From: Mauremys mutica
Lineage: Eukaryota; Chordata; Testudines; Geoemydidae
Direction: 5' to 3'
DNA: 64,000 nt
Assembly (NCBI RefSeq): GCF_020497125.1
Contig: NC_059079.1
Span: forward strand, 11,489,553 to 11,553,552
Shown here: in pieces, positions 24,261 to 35,706 of the stretch
Numbering within the stretch: position 1 is the stretch's first letter
Layout of the letters: each line of letters starts with the position of its first letter
Program-made: the position numbers and the translations under genes
The notes under the pieces: model-generated
Databases searched by the model: none
What the model was told of the DNA's origin: nothing
What the model saw: the letters and a program-made list of their open reading frames with translations, nothing else

Positions 24261-24390
24261 ACATGCATCCGACGAAGTGGGTATTCACCCACGAAAGCTC
24301 ATGCTCCAAGACGTCTGTTAGTCTATAAGGTGCCACAGGACTCTTTGCCACTTTTACAGATCCAGACAAACACAGTTACCCCTCTGATAC
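24261..24390 (+). mobile_element. Penelope-like element, 130-bp 3' unit, copy B
   Basis: Matches the 3' end of the larger Penelope copy at 35620-36927. It ends 'gttacccctctgatac' and is flanked by perfect 11-bp duplications TATGTTGCATG at 24250-24260 and 24391-24401. Almost all of the element is missing. The retained part begins four bases before the hammerhead-like motif and runs to the element's terminus. It carries no coding sequence. Confidence 0.93.
24265..24304 (+). ncRNA. hammerhead-ribozyme-like motif, Penelope copy B
   Basis: Order of parts: GCAT (helix I), CCGACGA (core; consensus CUGANGA, so U4 is changed to C), an extra A, helix II GTGGGT/ACCCAC with loop ATTC, GAAA, AGCT-type helix III palindrome (GCTC after GAAA), then ATGC closing helix I. 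The U4 change would be expected to inactivate this copy. Confidence 0.5.
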
Positions 24391-24401
24391 TATGTTGCAT
24401 G

Positions 24402-26690
24402 TTGCTCCTACACGACCGTGCTGTTCCGATGGGTCCAGATGAGTTCTTCCAAAAGGCTACAAATGTACTTTTGTCTTCTATCTCCTCCTCCATGCATTCT
24501 CTTCCCAGAAAGCTTTCCCCGCAACAGTTAATACTGATACCAAAAGCAAATCATTTACATTTTATTTTTAAATATTTTTCCCACTTTTGAGGTATCCTTT
24601 GAGATAATTTGTTGAGTTGCTCCCATAATCTCCTAATATGTGGGAAACCCTAGATATAGTATAAGTAGACACACATGCCAATGCAACTATTGTTGCAAGG
24701 AACAGATCAATTTAGTGCAAATACATAGGTATATTTAGTGTAAATAAGTGATAATCAGACATTATTGTTCTACTAATTGTAACTGCTCATCATAAATTCT
24801 AGTATAGCTACAGAAAATCAGGTTTACTTGCATGGAATTATAATTGATCATTAATACCTGGTAACATCAAGCCACCTTTACTTGCCCACTCCAGAGAAGG
24901 ATAGCAGAGAATCTGGCCCCAGTGCTGTAAAACCTTATTTATTCCTACTAACCTCACGTAAATAAAAGCTACTCCCATAGCAAGAGTTTGTAGGATCAGG
25001 CCCTTAAACCTTATACTGCATGTTAGCACCAGTAAGAGCCAGACACCCCCAGCCTGGTTAGTGCACAGTCACACATAAGAGCACTGAAAGATTTTCACAA
25101 TATTATACATGGCAATGCACAGCTGAGGTTAAAATATGGCCTTATGCATCTGTAATATATAAAATTCTGGATTTGTCAGGGCAAAGTTTGCACAGTCAGT
25201 CTCAGGTCATGAGGTGAACTGCACAGATGAAGCCAATATGCAGAAAGCTGTTGGTTCAGGGGTTTCATCTCCCTGAACGATGAAGGGTATATTTGCTAAA
25301 TGGTCCAGTGCCCCAGCACATGGAGAAATTTATTCCTAGTGAAACTCCATTGACTTCAATGGATTTGGACTACTGTGTTTTAGATTTTGGGCAGTAAGAG
25401 GGAAAGTGAGGTGTGGTCCAGTGATATGAGCACAGGGAGACAGAAATTTCTGGGTTCTTCAGTTTCCTATCTTTGAAATTGAGCTAATATTTACTTCAGA
25501 GTGCAGTTGGGAGGATTCATTGTTTAAAGTTCTTTGAAGATGAAAAGCACTAATTATTATGGTTAGCACTAGTTCACCATCTAGATGTGAGAAGGGTTTA
25601 TGTTTATTTTTGCTCAGAAAAGTTCTGCCATTGATTTTGTTTGAAGGAAGTGTTTATACAGGGATAGGTTTATTTTATATACATAAAAATATTCAACTCA
25701 ACTTCACACACAAAAAGAGGAAAAACAGCACAGCAAGAGGGGTTCCTGGAAAAATAATGTTAACATTTACAGGAAACCTGCATTGTCTGCAGAGTATATT
25801 GTAGATTTACAGAAATCGTGAGGTGATTCAGCATGCGAGCCATACAAAGTTAACAAAGAGCAAAAATACAGGTATCAGATGGTCATGGATCAAAGCCTTG
25901 AGTTTCTAAGCTTCTTGATGAGCCTGGCTTGTGAAGAATTCTGCTCTCCTAAATTCCAGGGAAGTTTAGTCCCTCCTGGCTTTATACTTAAGGTATTTTA
26001 CCCTTCTTCTCACCCTGGCATCAGTGGTTTTTCTGTTGACTTCACTGGATGCATGATCAGCTTCTTACTTCTTAAGTTCGTTCTCTTGCATCTATGTGAA
26101 ATCTATTTTATTTTGTGTAGCCATGAACTGATAACCAGCACTTAGCAGAACAGGGCTAGCTGTGATTGCCAGACTTTTAGTGGGTCAAAGCTCCTGCAGC
26201 AAGCTGGGACCCACAGTAAACAAGGTGTATCACCTGGATTTTATTGTTGCCACTACACTCTCCAGGCCCTCTACACAAACTGCCAAGTTTATGCTGCTCC
26301 TCTGGATGTTGATGTTATAATTTTTTGTCCTTAGCTAGATTTTTGCTGTAGCTCCTGGTGTGTGTAAGGAGAGAAGCATCCCAGCAACAGGAGACATTTT
26401 TGGATCTGGATTTAGTCTGTTATGAAGGATTGTCCAAGATCCACTCCCCTTCCCCTTCCCCAGCAGAACTGCAACTGTTATAAAATGTAAGTCTATACAA
26501 GGTACGTGACAAAGCCACTTACTGGGTATGTGGCTTGTCACTTGCCATTTGGCCTTTCAGTGATCTGGCATGATGTACTGAGTGCGCTCAAGCAGCATCT
26601 AGCATTTGTGGAGCACTTTTGCTGGTGCTGCAAGGAAACAGATTGTCATATTTTTGGCCAAATACATTTTGCTAAATGTGTTTTAAATAT
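24402..26690. other. no gene recognised; one MITE-like palindrome
   Basis: Positions 24893-25006 ('gaatctggcccc' to 'aggatcaggccctt') look like a diverged member of the palindromic MITE family at 26697. No gene is supported. Confidence 0.4.
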
Positions 26691-26696
26691 GGCGCG

Positions 26697-26783
26697 CCAG
26701 ATACTCAGCTGGTGTAAATCAGTGTAACTTCACTGAAATCATTAGCGCTATGCTGATTTACATAGGCTGAGAATCAAGCCCTT
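26697..26783. mobile_element. short palindromic MITE (representative copy)
   Basis: The left arm 'ctcagctggtgtaaatcag' and right arm 'ctgatttacataggctgag' are inverted copies around 'cttcactgaaatcatt'. Related pieces occur at about 124-220, 9955-9995, 21243-21352, 24893-25006, 28753-28805, 34275-34345, 46648-46738, 48205-48305, 53360-53440, 59848-59893 and 61503-61602. Ends are too eroded to assign a superfamily. Confidence 0.7.
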
Positions 26784-26789
26784 AAATGT

Positions 26790-27892
26790 TTTTAAAATGT
26801 CCCTGGTTGTAATATTTAGATTTAAACAAAAACTAAAAACCACCCATACTAAAAGCTCTAGGCACCACAACAATTAATTAAACTTAGAATAAGGTCTTGA
26901 TTACCAGCAAGCAGCACTAAACACTCAAATAAAGATACCATGTTAATTCAGCCAGCCAACAGTATTACACAATCATATATACATACACTGTAACAAATCA
27001 ACAATTCAGCAACATATTCACACAATTTTTGCATTGTAAGTGGCACATAAAACTTAGCTTTAAAAAAATCCTTGGCTTTGTAACTAACAGCAAATTGGAT
27101 TATACAGATAATTTTGAAATTCTTATTTAATTTCACGTTTAATCCTATTTGTCAACTACTTGAATTTCACTCCATTTGGACAATTAAATCAGGCCAGTCA
27201 ATTTCACCTTGATTACAGTCAGCTTCACTTACTGGATCTCATACACTTTCTTCTATCTAGGTTTTACATAGCACCTATTACTACAGAAGTTGTGCTCCCC
27301 AGAATTAGCATAATGCTGCTGTGCTTCAGCTCACAATACTGGAGGAAGATCTTTAAAGCAAAAGAAATTAAAAATAAAAAACCCATTATCAGATAAATTA
27401 CTGAAAACACTTCTATTCATAATGGCCCAAATTTTCACCCCACCCGTGCCCCCCATTTGCCGCATCACAGCATATCCAAAGCATTTCCACTTTGTGGGGC
27501 TGGGGCAAGATGTCAGAAGCCAGTGCAAAGGTTTAAATCCCCAGCAGACCTGCTGCAGTCTAGCACCATGACTCTGATGACAGAGAATCTGGTACTACAG
27601 AGGTCCTCTGGCCTTTTCTCAATTCTGTGAAAAGCACAACTACAGATGCTACAGCTTCACTGTCAGCTCTGAGGCCAGAGGAGGAGGATTTCTCCCCTCT
27701 ATGCTGCTGTGGGGTTCCCCAGAGCTCAGCTGAGTTACTCAGGCCTGGTTTCAGGATCAAAATTTGGGATAATATTCACAGTGCCCCTCTAAAGACATCA
27801 GACCCTGCAACGTGTATTAAAGCACGTGACGCATTTTTGGTTTTCACTTGGCTATCCCATGGTGGTCAAATAACTGAGGAAGAAAGATGATC
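26790..27892. other. no gene recognised
   Basis: A frame at 27627-27890 (87 codons) is acidic in part, but it has no recognisable domain and a competing antisense frame. Confidence 0.4.
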
Positions 27893-27895
27893 TAA

Positions 27896-28142
27896 GGGCT
27901 TGGCTACACTTACAAATTTGCAGCGCTGCAGCAGGGTGTGAAAACACACCCTCTCCAGCGCTGCAAATTGCGGCGCTGCAAAGCGCCAGTGTGGTCAAAG
28001 CCCGCTGTCCGTTATTCCCCACAGGGAGGTGGAGTACAGACAGCGCTGGGAGAGCTCTCTCCCAGCGCTGGCGCTTTGACTACACTTAGCGCTTCAAAGC
28101 GCTGCCGCGGCAGCGCTTTGAAGTGTAAGTGTAGCCAAAGCC
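27896..28142. mobile_element. Harbinger-type MITE, 247 bp
   Basis: TIRs GGGCTTGGCTACACTTAC (left) and GGCTTTGGCTACACTTAC (right, reverse complement) match at 17 of 18. The element is flanked by TAA at 27893-27895 and 28143-28145, the 3-bp TWA-type duplication of PIF/Harbinger elements. The body is packed with 'agcgct' words. A perfect 26-bp palindrome centred on CCGCGG lies at 28095-28120. Confidence 0.88.
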
Positions 28143-28145
28143 TAA

Positions 28146-31100
28146 GCTAAGAAGCAAGACTCCAGGTAACTTTATGGAGACCTAATGGACCAAATTCAGA
28201 TTGGGTGTGAGCACATATACCTCCACCACCATCAGGAGAGCCACACTTCCTTACACCAGGCCTGTTGTATGAATGTATTGAGTCCACAGCCCTGATGCAA
28301 GGAAAATATATTCCCTTATTAATGTGGCACACCACCTGTTATTTATTTCAAAGCCCTTCCCCTAATGTGCTTTATATACTTTAGGTTTCTGGAAATTATT
28401 CTCCTAACAGTTAAATTAATTAAATGATTGGAATACTTTGCATTATTTTTTTTTGTTTGCTTATACAGTGAGTTTATTCTGTGGTTTTACTTGTAATGTA
28501 ATGCATAAGGTGTTATTTTAACATATATTGGACAATTTAAAGAAAAATATATGACCTAAATCTATTTAAACTATTAGAGTAGGTTTCTGCACCAAATACG
28601 GACACATAATGCAATTCTATTTCCCTTCTGCACATTTTGATTGATGATGATATTGTGCAATAAGGACATTATGGAGGAGAAATTTCACATAGCATAATAC
28701 AGCACAGTAGGTACACAGGCCTCAAAAAAAGACAGGGCAGCTGAATCTAGAGGCAAGCCTGATTCTGCACCCACTGATTTCAATGAGAGAAAGAGAAAGC
28801 CTCAACAGGCTTCAAACAAAATCAATAATCTCCTTTGAGCTTTAAAAGCTCATAATGACCACTGTGTTTTCTCTGAGGCTGCTTCTTATACTCCCATCAA
28901 AAATCATGACGTTCCCACCTTATTCTATTTCAAGCCCTCAATGAAACTTTCCTTTGCCAAGATGCCTTCAAATCACTGCCATCTGGCATTGGTTAGACAA
29001 GGGACAAGAGGAGACTTCTGCTTTTTATGCTAAACTCTGATTCATTGTTACCACATCCTCATCCACCCAATCCCACCCCATTTGTCTGTCTCATCCACTT
29101 GTTGTGTCCTGTCTGACACTGAGACTGTAATCTCTCTGTGACACGGATTGTCTTTGTTACTTGCCTGTATATCACCTAGCACAATGGGTGGGTCCCTGAT
29201 CCTTCATGCTAGCTTCATACAAAAAATAAAATGAATAATAAATATTATATTATTATTAAACATCCTCCTTCCTGACCATAAAATTTTACTAGGCCATTGA
29301 CTTCTTGTGCGTGTGAGAGAGAGAGAGAGAGAGAGACGCAGCTGGCAATTGGGCCCACCTGTTTTTCTGGGTAGCACTGAGACAAAAAATCAAGTAGTGA
29401 AAATTGACAGCAAACACACAAACTCTTTTCACTGTTCATGAATTCATCAACAACTGAATTCCTCCTTCACCTTTCTCTAGCAGTCGGTGTCTTCTTGCAC
29501 CCCAGTGAACCCCAACAGTGCTCAAGTCCAAATTGTATCATTAGACAATGCTAATTTTTTATTTTTAGAAAGTGCCCATCCGCACTCGTGGACCCCTGGC
29601 CCTGAGGTTGGTTCCAGCAGCTGCAGCAAGGTGGGTTCCTGGCAACATGACTCCTATGGGAATGTGTTTCTAGCAAGCTAGAGAAGGATGGGTAGAAGCC
29701 AAAATTGTGCAGACAGACTTACATGGATCTTGTCATTCTAATTTCCCTGACCTCCTAGGAAATTATCTCCTGGAAATTCCATGAAGGAAACTATGAAGAG
29801 TTTGCTTGGTCCTTTTTTCCCCACAGAAGGGGTCATTGGGGCAAGAATCTCAGAGTGGTTCACTGACTACCTAGCTTCATAGGGCAGAGAGAACCATATT
29901 TATTTACCTGTAAAGTACCAGGCACATATTTAATAAATAGCAATGTAAAAATCTGCAGCAGCTATTTAAATTGTACAACACCACTACACAACAGCTTAGG
30001 CCAGGGAGGGAAGGCAATCTCCTAATATGACTGGGGGAGTTTTAGGGAGGCAACGTTTAATTAACCGGAATTTGGCCAGTGTGTTGAAATTGTACACGTG
30101 GCCATTAAGAGAGACAGAAACAGACAGAGGCAGGAATGTGTGTGCACAAAAACAAATTACTTCTTCAGTACACAATTCTGTTATCCAAGACCCAACATAT
30201 ATCTGCTACCTGGCCAAAGACAGAAGTAGCGCATGTGTCTCAGGCTGTTTATATATTTCTGAAATGAACAGCATTAAACCAGCTTCATTTCCTCCCACCG
30301 TCAATTTTCTTCATATTTTTCTCCATGATAAATTATTGGCTTCTTTCCTCTAACTCCTCTTGCCTTGTGCAAATGCCACAGGGTCTGACAGAAAATAAGG
30401 AAAAAAACTGAATGAGGACAGAAATCTCTGAGTGCTGCTATCTGACATCAGAAGCACTACACTGGCTGTACCAGAGGTGTTTTCCCTCTTGCTGTCTTTC
30501 AACATAAATGTGCAAGCACTGTGATCTGCAGAGACAATAAACCCGGAGGCCCTGGGATGTAATGGCGTTTTAATGACTGGTTTTAGCTGGGATTCTGATT
30601 ACATTTAGGGTCATTTTGCTCAGTCTGCTTATGGCTGGGAGTCATTTGTGATAATCTCATATTCTTTTTCCTGATGCAGAGAAGCAACATTTCTCAAGCA
30701 CTTCAGCTGTTCTAGATTCAATGTACACCACGCTTCCGAGCTGACACTCTTTCATGGGATTTATAGACCAAGGGCCAAATTTTGTCCTTGGATACCTGCA
30801 TGGAACAGACATTCATAGCATTCAATGGCAGAGTTTGGCCCTAAAGGCATTACTACATTCACATACATTATGTTCCCGGAAGCATCTTTTAGACCTGCTT
30901 AACATTTGTGTATCCAGCCTTCATGGTTGCCCTTCTGCTCTTTTATAGAGCACCAACTACCAGATCTCCTGTCTCTTGCATCCCTTTCCACTTGGCTCTC
31001 CGCCTGATGTCAGTACTTGCTTGGATGTGGAAACCTCAGAGGAACTCAAACATGAAAGGATAGGCCACAATGCTGTAATTCTTTTTGTGGAAGAAAAGTT

Positions 31101-32045
31101 GGGTAGAAAGGAAAGATGCCTGACGGTGGTGGCTTTTTAAAACCCAGTTTGTATCTACTTTCTGTAGAAAATGTGCATCAAAAATATTCAAGGACACATT
31201 AACCATATAAAAATAACCCCTGAAATGCTGCCAACGTCAATCAGCCAACGGGTCACAGTGGCTGTATGAATGCTGGTCCCACACACAGGTTAAAATGGTT
31301 ATGTGGTTGTTTTGAATTCCTTACTCAATATTTTAAAATACAATGTGCAGAGGGGACCATGTGGAATTTCCCCCTTTCAGGTCAGCTCCTCTTTTTTTCA
31401 ACTTAGTCCTCACCAATTGCTCCCTTCCAGATTGTTATACCTGGTTAGTTTTCCTAGCGAAACTACACATCTGAACAATTTTTCTGCTTTCAGGCACACA
31501 TTTGTAAATCCAGGTAACTCCACCAAAGACAAAATGAAGTGAATCACGGGTATTCCCTACCTGTTGTCTGAAATAGTGAACTTTGAATTTAGTCTGGTAG
31601 ACCCAGGAGCAGGATTTGGTCTATGAACTCGGGAGAGCAGCATTAGGCTGTTTTTTCCTTTAAGTGATACTGAACTCCAAACTGACGATCAGGCTGTTTT
31701 GGGGTTCTCAAAGAGACGCAAAGGTGAGGGAGTCCCCATACCTGCACCCTTGCACAGTGTCCAGTGGTCTCTCCATTCCTGTAAGGAGTTCAGGGACTGC
31801 TCTCTCCATGCACCCCAGGAAATGCAGTCAAAGACGGAGTACACTGCACCTCCGACCTAAAGGAATATGGTAAACAGGGTAACTCCCTGACATGGATGAA
31901 TTCTCTACCAAAGCAGGGCTGTGCCTAAATGGCATGACTGAGCCTTGAGCAGGATTTTAGCAAGATTAGAAGTGATTTAGGATCACGGTATAGTAGTAAG
32001 AAATGGAAAAGACCTATTAAACCATGGAGACCATTTTCCCGTAAG
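28146..32045. other. no gene recognised; scattered MITE pieces
   Basis: Nearly 4 kb without a supportable gene. Positions 30770-30846 form a palindrome with 'gggccaaatttt' facing 'gagtttggccc'. Positions 28753-28805 contain a MITE arm. The GA repeat is listed separately. Confidence 0.4.
29315..29336. repeat. (GA)11 microsatellite
   Basis: Eleven perfect GA units. Confidence 0.95.
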
Positions 32046-32049
32046 TGGA

Positions 32050-32150
32050 GAATAGAGCTCTCCAACAGAGGATGTGTCGGTTACTATATTGTTACTACAC
32101 TTCATCTTAGCCAAACTACACTTCATCTTAGCCAAAAGGTGACAGAATAG
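32050..32150 (-). pseudogene. U2 snRNA pseudogene fragment
   Basis: On the minus strand, 32139-32115 reads as the 5' part of U2 spliceosomal RNA: 'ccttttggctaagat' followed by 'aagtgtagt', with one substitution (G for C just before the second word). This is the very conserved branch-point-recognition region of U2. A weaker match continues to about 32065. The 21-bp unit 32094-32114 is repeated perfectly at 32115-32135, which a functional U2 does not have. The extreme 5' end and all 3' stem-loops are missing or unrecognisable. No promoter-like sequence element is visible, so it is best read as a retroposed, rearranged fragment. Confidence 0.75.
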
Positions 32151-34936
32151 AATATTATTACTAAGCCAACTGATTCTTCTAGAGCAGGTCTGAATGCAGC
32201 TGACTACAGGATTGAGAAGACGTATTGCTTTACTAAATTATGTTGTCTTTAAAATACATATATTTTATAGATATATTAAATGTGATGTGACAATTTGAGC
32301 TAAGTTTTCATCTTTTATTTAACTGAGTTAGTATTTAAGCTATTTGAGACTTATCAGCTCAGGCAGCCAAAAAAAAAAGGGAGGGGGGAGAGTGGGTTGG
32401 GAGCGTTGTTTGTACTCATGTGCACATGCACACAGACGTAGCATGCTTTCCACATAAGGGCCACAAGGAAGGATTTTTAAGAGTACCAGAAAAATATATT
32501 TTTGACAAACTTGGCACTCACAGAGCGATTTACACAAAAAAAAGAGAAGAATTTGTAGATTCAGAGCATGAAAATAGTTCAGAAAGTGCTCAAAAAATCT
32601 GACACAATAAGAGGAATTATTTAGATGTTTGATTACTACTTCTGGTTTGTTATATCCCAAGGACCTTGACATTTTGAAGATTGTGAGAACTCTGGGGAGA
32701 GACAATACAAAGAGAACAGTTTTTGAACCTAAAACTGATCATTCTGAACACACACAGATTATTTCTAGGCCATCAAAATAAGAACTGGAACTGTGAGTTC
32801 AAGATTAGTCAAAGCAGAGCCGCTTTTTAGAAGTCCCACTGTGAGTAAATGAATTTTGTGCCAGTGAACAATGCTGGCTGGACAGCTCTGGAAGCTAAAA
32901 GTTCTCTGTTTAACCAGTGAGTAGGTATGACATGAGCAGCTGCACCAACATTGTCCTGCAGAGACAAGATCCAGGAGTAAGAAACAATGGGTAAAATTTT
33001 CAAAAGCACCCAAGTGATTTATGAGCCTGAGTCCCACCAACATCAATAAGACTTAGGCTCCTAAGTCACTTGAATACTTTTGAAAATGTTACCCTGTCTC
33101 CCCAGGCTCTATGATGAAACTGCTGGAAGGGTGCAAATTGTGAAGGTATCTATGAGGTGTACCCCAGTAACCAAACTGAATGAGTCCCTCAATCTCATTT
33201 CAGAGAGTCCCACCACAAACCATAAGTCACTACAGATCTTGTCTGAATTTGACCAACAATGGGGTAAAACACTCCAGATCCCATTGGAAAGCCCTTAACA
33301 CAACCATTCCTTCTGATGGTCTTTTAATATGATGTAACTTACTACAGCGAGGAAACTGTCTTCCATAAATTATCTCACACAGTATACTAAGGTAAACAAA
33401 AAAAACCACAACACATTTTGGACTCAACTCAACCAGTTGATAATGCATCTACAGTGCACTATTTTGCCCTCTCCTCCTCCCCTTCTTTGTTTTCAGTATA
33501 GAATTGACATAATAGAACTGACACACTGATCTGTAATATTTGTAAAGCTTAGTTAAAGCTGAAAAATGGTGGAATTTCTGTGTTTCTGTGAAGCACAAGT
33601 TAATTTACCCATTAGCAAGAGAAGGTCTGAATGATCCTCATCCCAAATCACTCAAGATTTAGGCAAAAATACCTAACCCCACTCCCACCCCCTACACACA
33701 AATATATCTATGGTTTTGAAAGGTTTTACTGTTTCCAAAGCTATCCTCTTTCTAAAAAAGTGAATTCTATTCAGTAGAATACTTCAAAATGGTACTGGGC
33801 TTTTAAGTGTATCTGTTGCACAGGGGAGCCTGGATTTATTGATTACTCCTTGTAGCAGTCATTAAGGTCTATGGATCAAAAACTAGTTTTCTAAAGCCAT
33901 TTCCTATTGGTGCTGATGTGTTTGCCCTTTGCTTCTACTGATCAGTGGAGCATTCAGTTGCAACAATCAGACTGGAAGCTATTTCTTTGATGTCTTCAAA
34001 AGGTAAGAAATCATTTCACACCTTTCTGAGTGCCACTTGGCTGCAGGTAAAGACTGTTACAGCTTCTAGATATGCCTGTTAAGAGTTGATTCTAACCTGG
34101 CTGCCTAGCCTTGGCATAAAAATGCCCTAGTAGACTTTGCTTGTCCATATTAGATGGAGAGTTTTGCTTCTATGCACTTGTCTGATCTGACATTCACTGT
34201 TTCATGAATTTGGATGCAGTGACCAATCTGGAATTATGATCAAAAGGTCATAGGGTTGTCAGGATTATACCACATGGACTAGATCCTCAGCTAGGGAAGT
34301 CTGAAATAATTGGAGCTATATGCACCAGCTGAGAGCATGGCTCTCTATCTGTATAAACAGAAAACACACATACAAAACACATGCAGAGTTCCTGTTCCTG
34401 ATGAAGGCCACAAGGGATAAATGATGGAGATTTGTGTCTACAATTGGTTTACACTAATTTTTCCAGCTAGCTGCATGAATTAATCTTGTTCAAACTTTTT
34501 TAATAAGTGCCTCTTTAAATCACAAACTATATTATAAAATTCAGGAGAATTACTAACCGTTATCACATTAGTCAAAGAGAAAAATGCATAAGGTATAAAC
34601 AAACACATCATTTATGGAAAATATCAGTGAGACCTAATCCACAAATATATGTTAGGTTGGCTTGTTATTGACAGAAAATGTCAAATAGAATTTGTATATA
34701 AATTGGGCCAAAGTCAGCCCTGATACGAGATGACACAATCTGCAAACAGCTGAGGTTAGCCTATACTGTGTGATGAGCCATAGAAACTGACACTGCTTTG
34801 AAAGTGTTGTTTTATTTTTATTTTAGAAAGTAATTTATTTTAATCATATGTCAATTCTGTGTTACCAATCAGATATGAATACATCAGACTACTGGATGAA
34901 GGTATTTCCATATGGCATTTCATCTCTCTCTCTAGA
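32150..34936. other. no gene recognised; one hairpin MITE
   Basis: Apart from 32989-33094 (listed) and a MITE-like piece at 34275-34345, nothing is supportable. The 121-codon minus-strand frame at 32340-32705 has no domain and includes low-complexity sequence. Confidence 0.4.
32989..33094. mobile_element. palindromic MITE, about 106 bp
   Basis: Ends GGGTAAAATTTTCAAAAG and CTTTTGAAAATGTTACCC are inverted repeats, and the body continues the fold-back ('gagcctgagtccc' facing 'gacttaggctc'). The whole unit is one long hairpin. No clear TSD was found. Confidence 0.85.
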
Positions 34937-34944
34937 TTCTAAAT

Positions 34945-35141
34945 CAGTGACACACAGATTGAGGCTCATGAGCCGCAAGTGGCACTTTAATGTGTCTCCT
35001 GTGGCTCTTTGCAGCACACGATATTAAAACAATGGGTGATTTAATTATTAACCAGTCTAAGTTATTAGCCAATCAGGATGCTTTTACTATGCTATTAGCC
35101 AATTGTAGTTGATAAAATAATAATAATTGGTCATTTTGCTG

Positions 35142-35183
<42 letters not shown>

Positions 35184-35394
35184 TAAATAGTATTACTAGG
35201 GAAATATTGTGTGTGTGTGTGTGTGTGTATACACACACACATCCACAAACTAAATATTTCCCTAGTAATACTATTTAAATATGAATATATATAGTAATAT
35301 TGTAAATTAAACAATGAATTCACACTACTGTGGCTTTTTGGGTAATGTTGATTGCTAATTTGAATCCTGAACCACTGAGATCTGGGTATCACTG
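34945..35394. mobile_element. hAT transposon, 450 bp, with hairpin core
   Basis: Left end CAGTGACACACAGAT and right end (reverse complement) CAGTGATACCCAGAT are near-identical TIRs. Perfect 8-bp TSDs TTCTAAAT lie at 34937-34944 and 35395-35402. No transposase is present. The centre holds a TA run (35149-35178) and a perfect 30-bp inverted repeat (35179-35208 with 35253-35282). The inverted repeat encloses GT and AC runs that can also pair. Confidence 0.93.
35149..35240. repeat. (TA)n and (GT)n(AC)n microsatellites
   Basis: TA run 35149-35178, GT run 35209-35228, AC run 35230-35240. The last two face each other inside the hairpin of the hAT element. Confidence 0.95.
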
Positions 35395-35706
35395 TTCTAA
35401 ATGTAACTACTCCCACTAAGAGTTGTCAGTAAGAACTGAACCAGGAAACTTCAGCACCAAAAAAGAGATTTCAACCACTTGAACTTTTCCACCAACTTTC
35501 CAGGGCTTTGGGTCAGGCAATGAACCGGCAGTAGTAGCAGTAAGTTCTTATTTTGATGTGGAATAGCCACTAAAAGGAGGCCAGTGCATAACACATGCAG
35601 CACTTACCACCACAGTATAGTATCAGAGGGGTAGCCGTGTTAGTCTGGATCTATAAAAAGCAACGAAGAGTCCCGTGGCACCTTACAGACTAACAGACAT
35701 ATTGGA

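Noticed and set aside
24111..24590. 159-codon plus-strand frame
   Set aside because: It runs through the Penelope 3' unit and its target duplications, so it cannot be an ancestral gene; the rest has no domain.
32340..32705. 121-codon minus-strand frame
   Set aside because: Rich in leucine, phenylalanine and cysteine with a low-complexity proline/phenylalanine stretch from a polyA/G tract; no domain.
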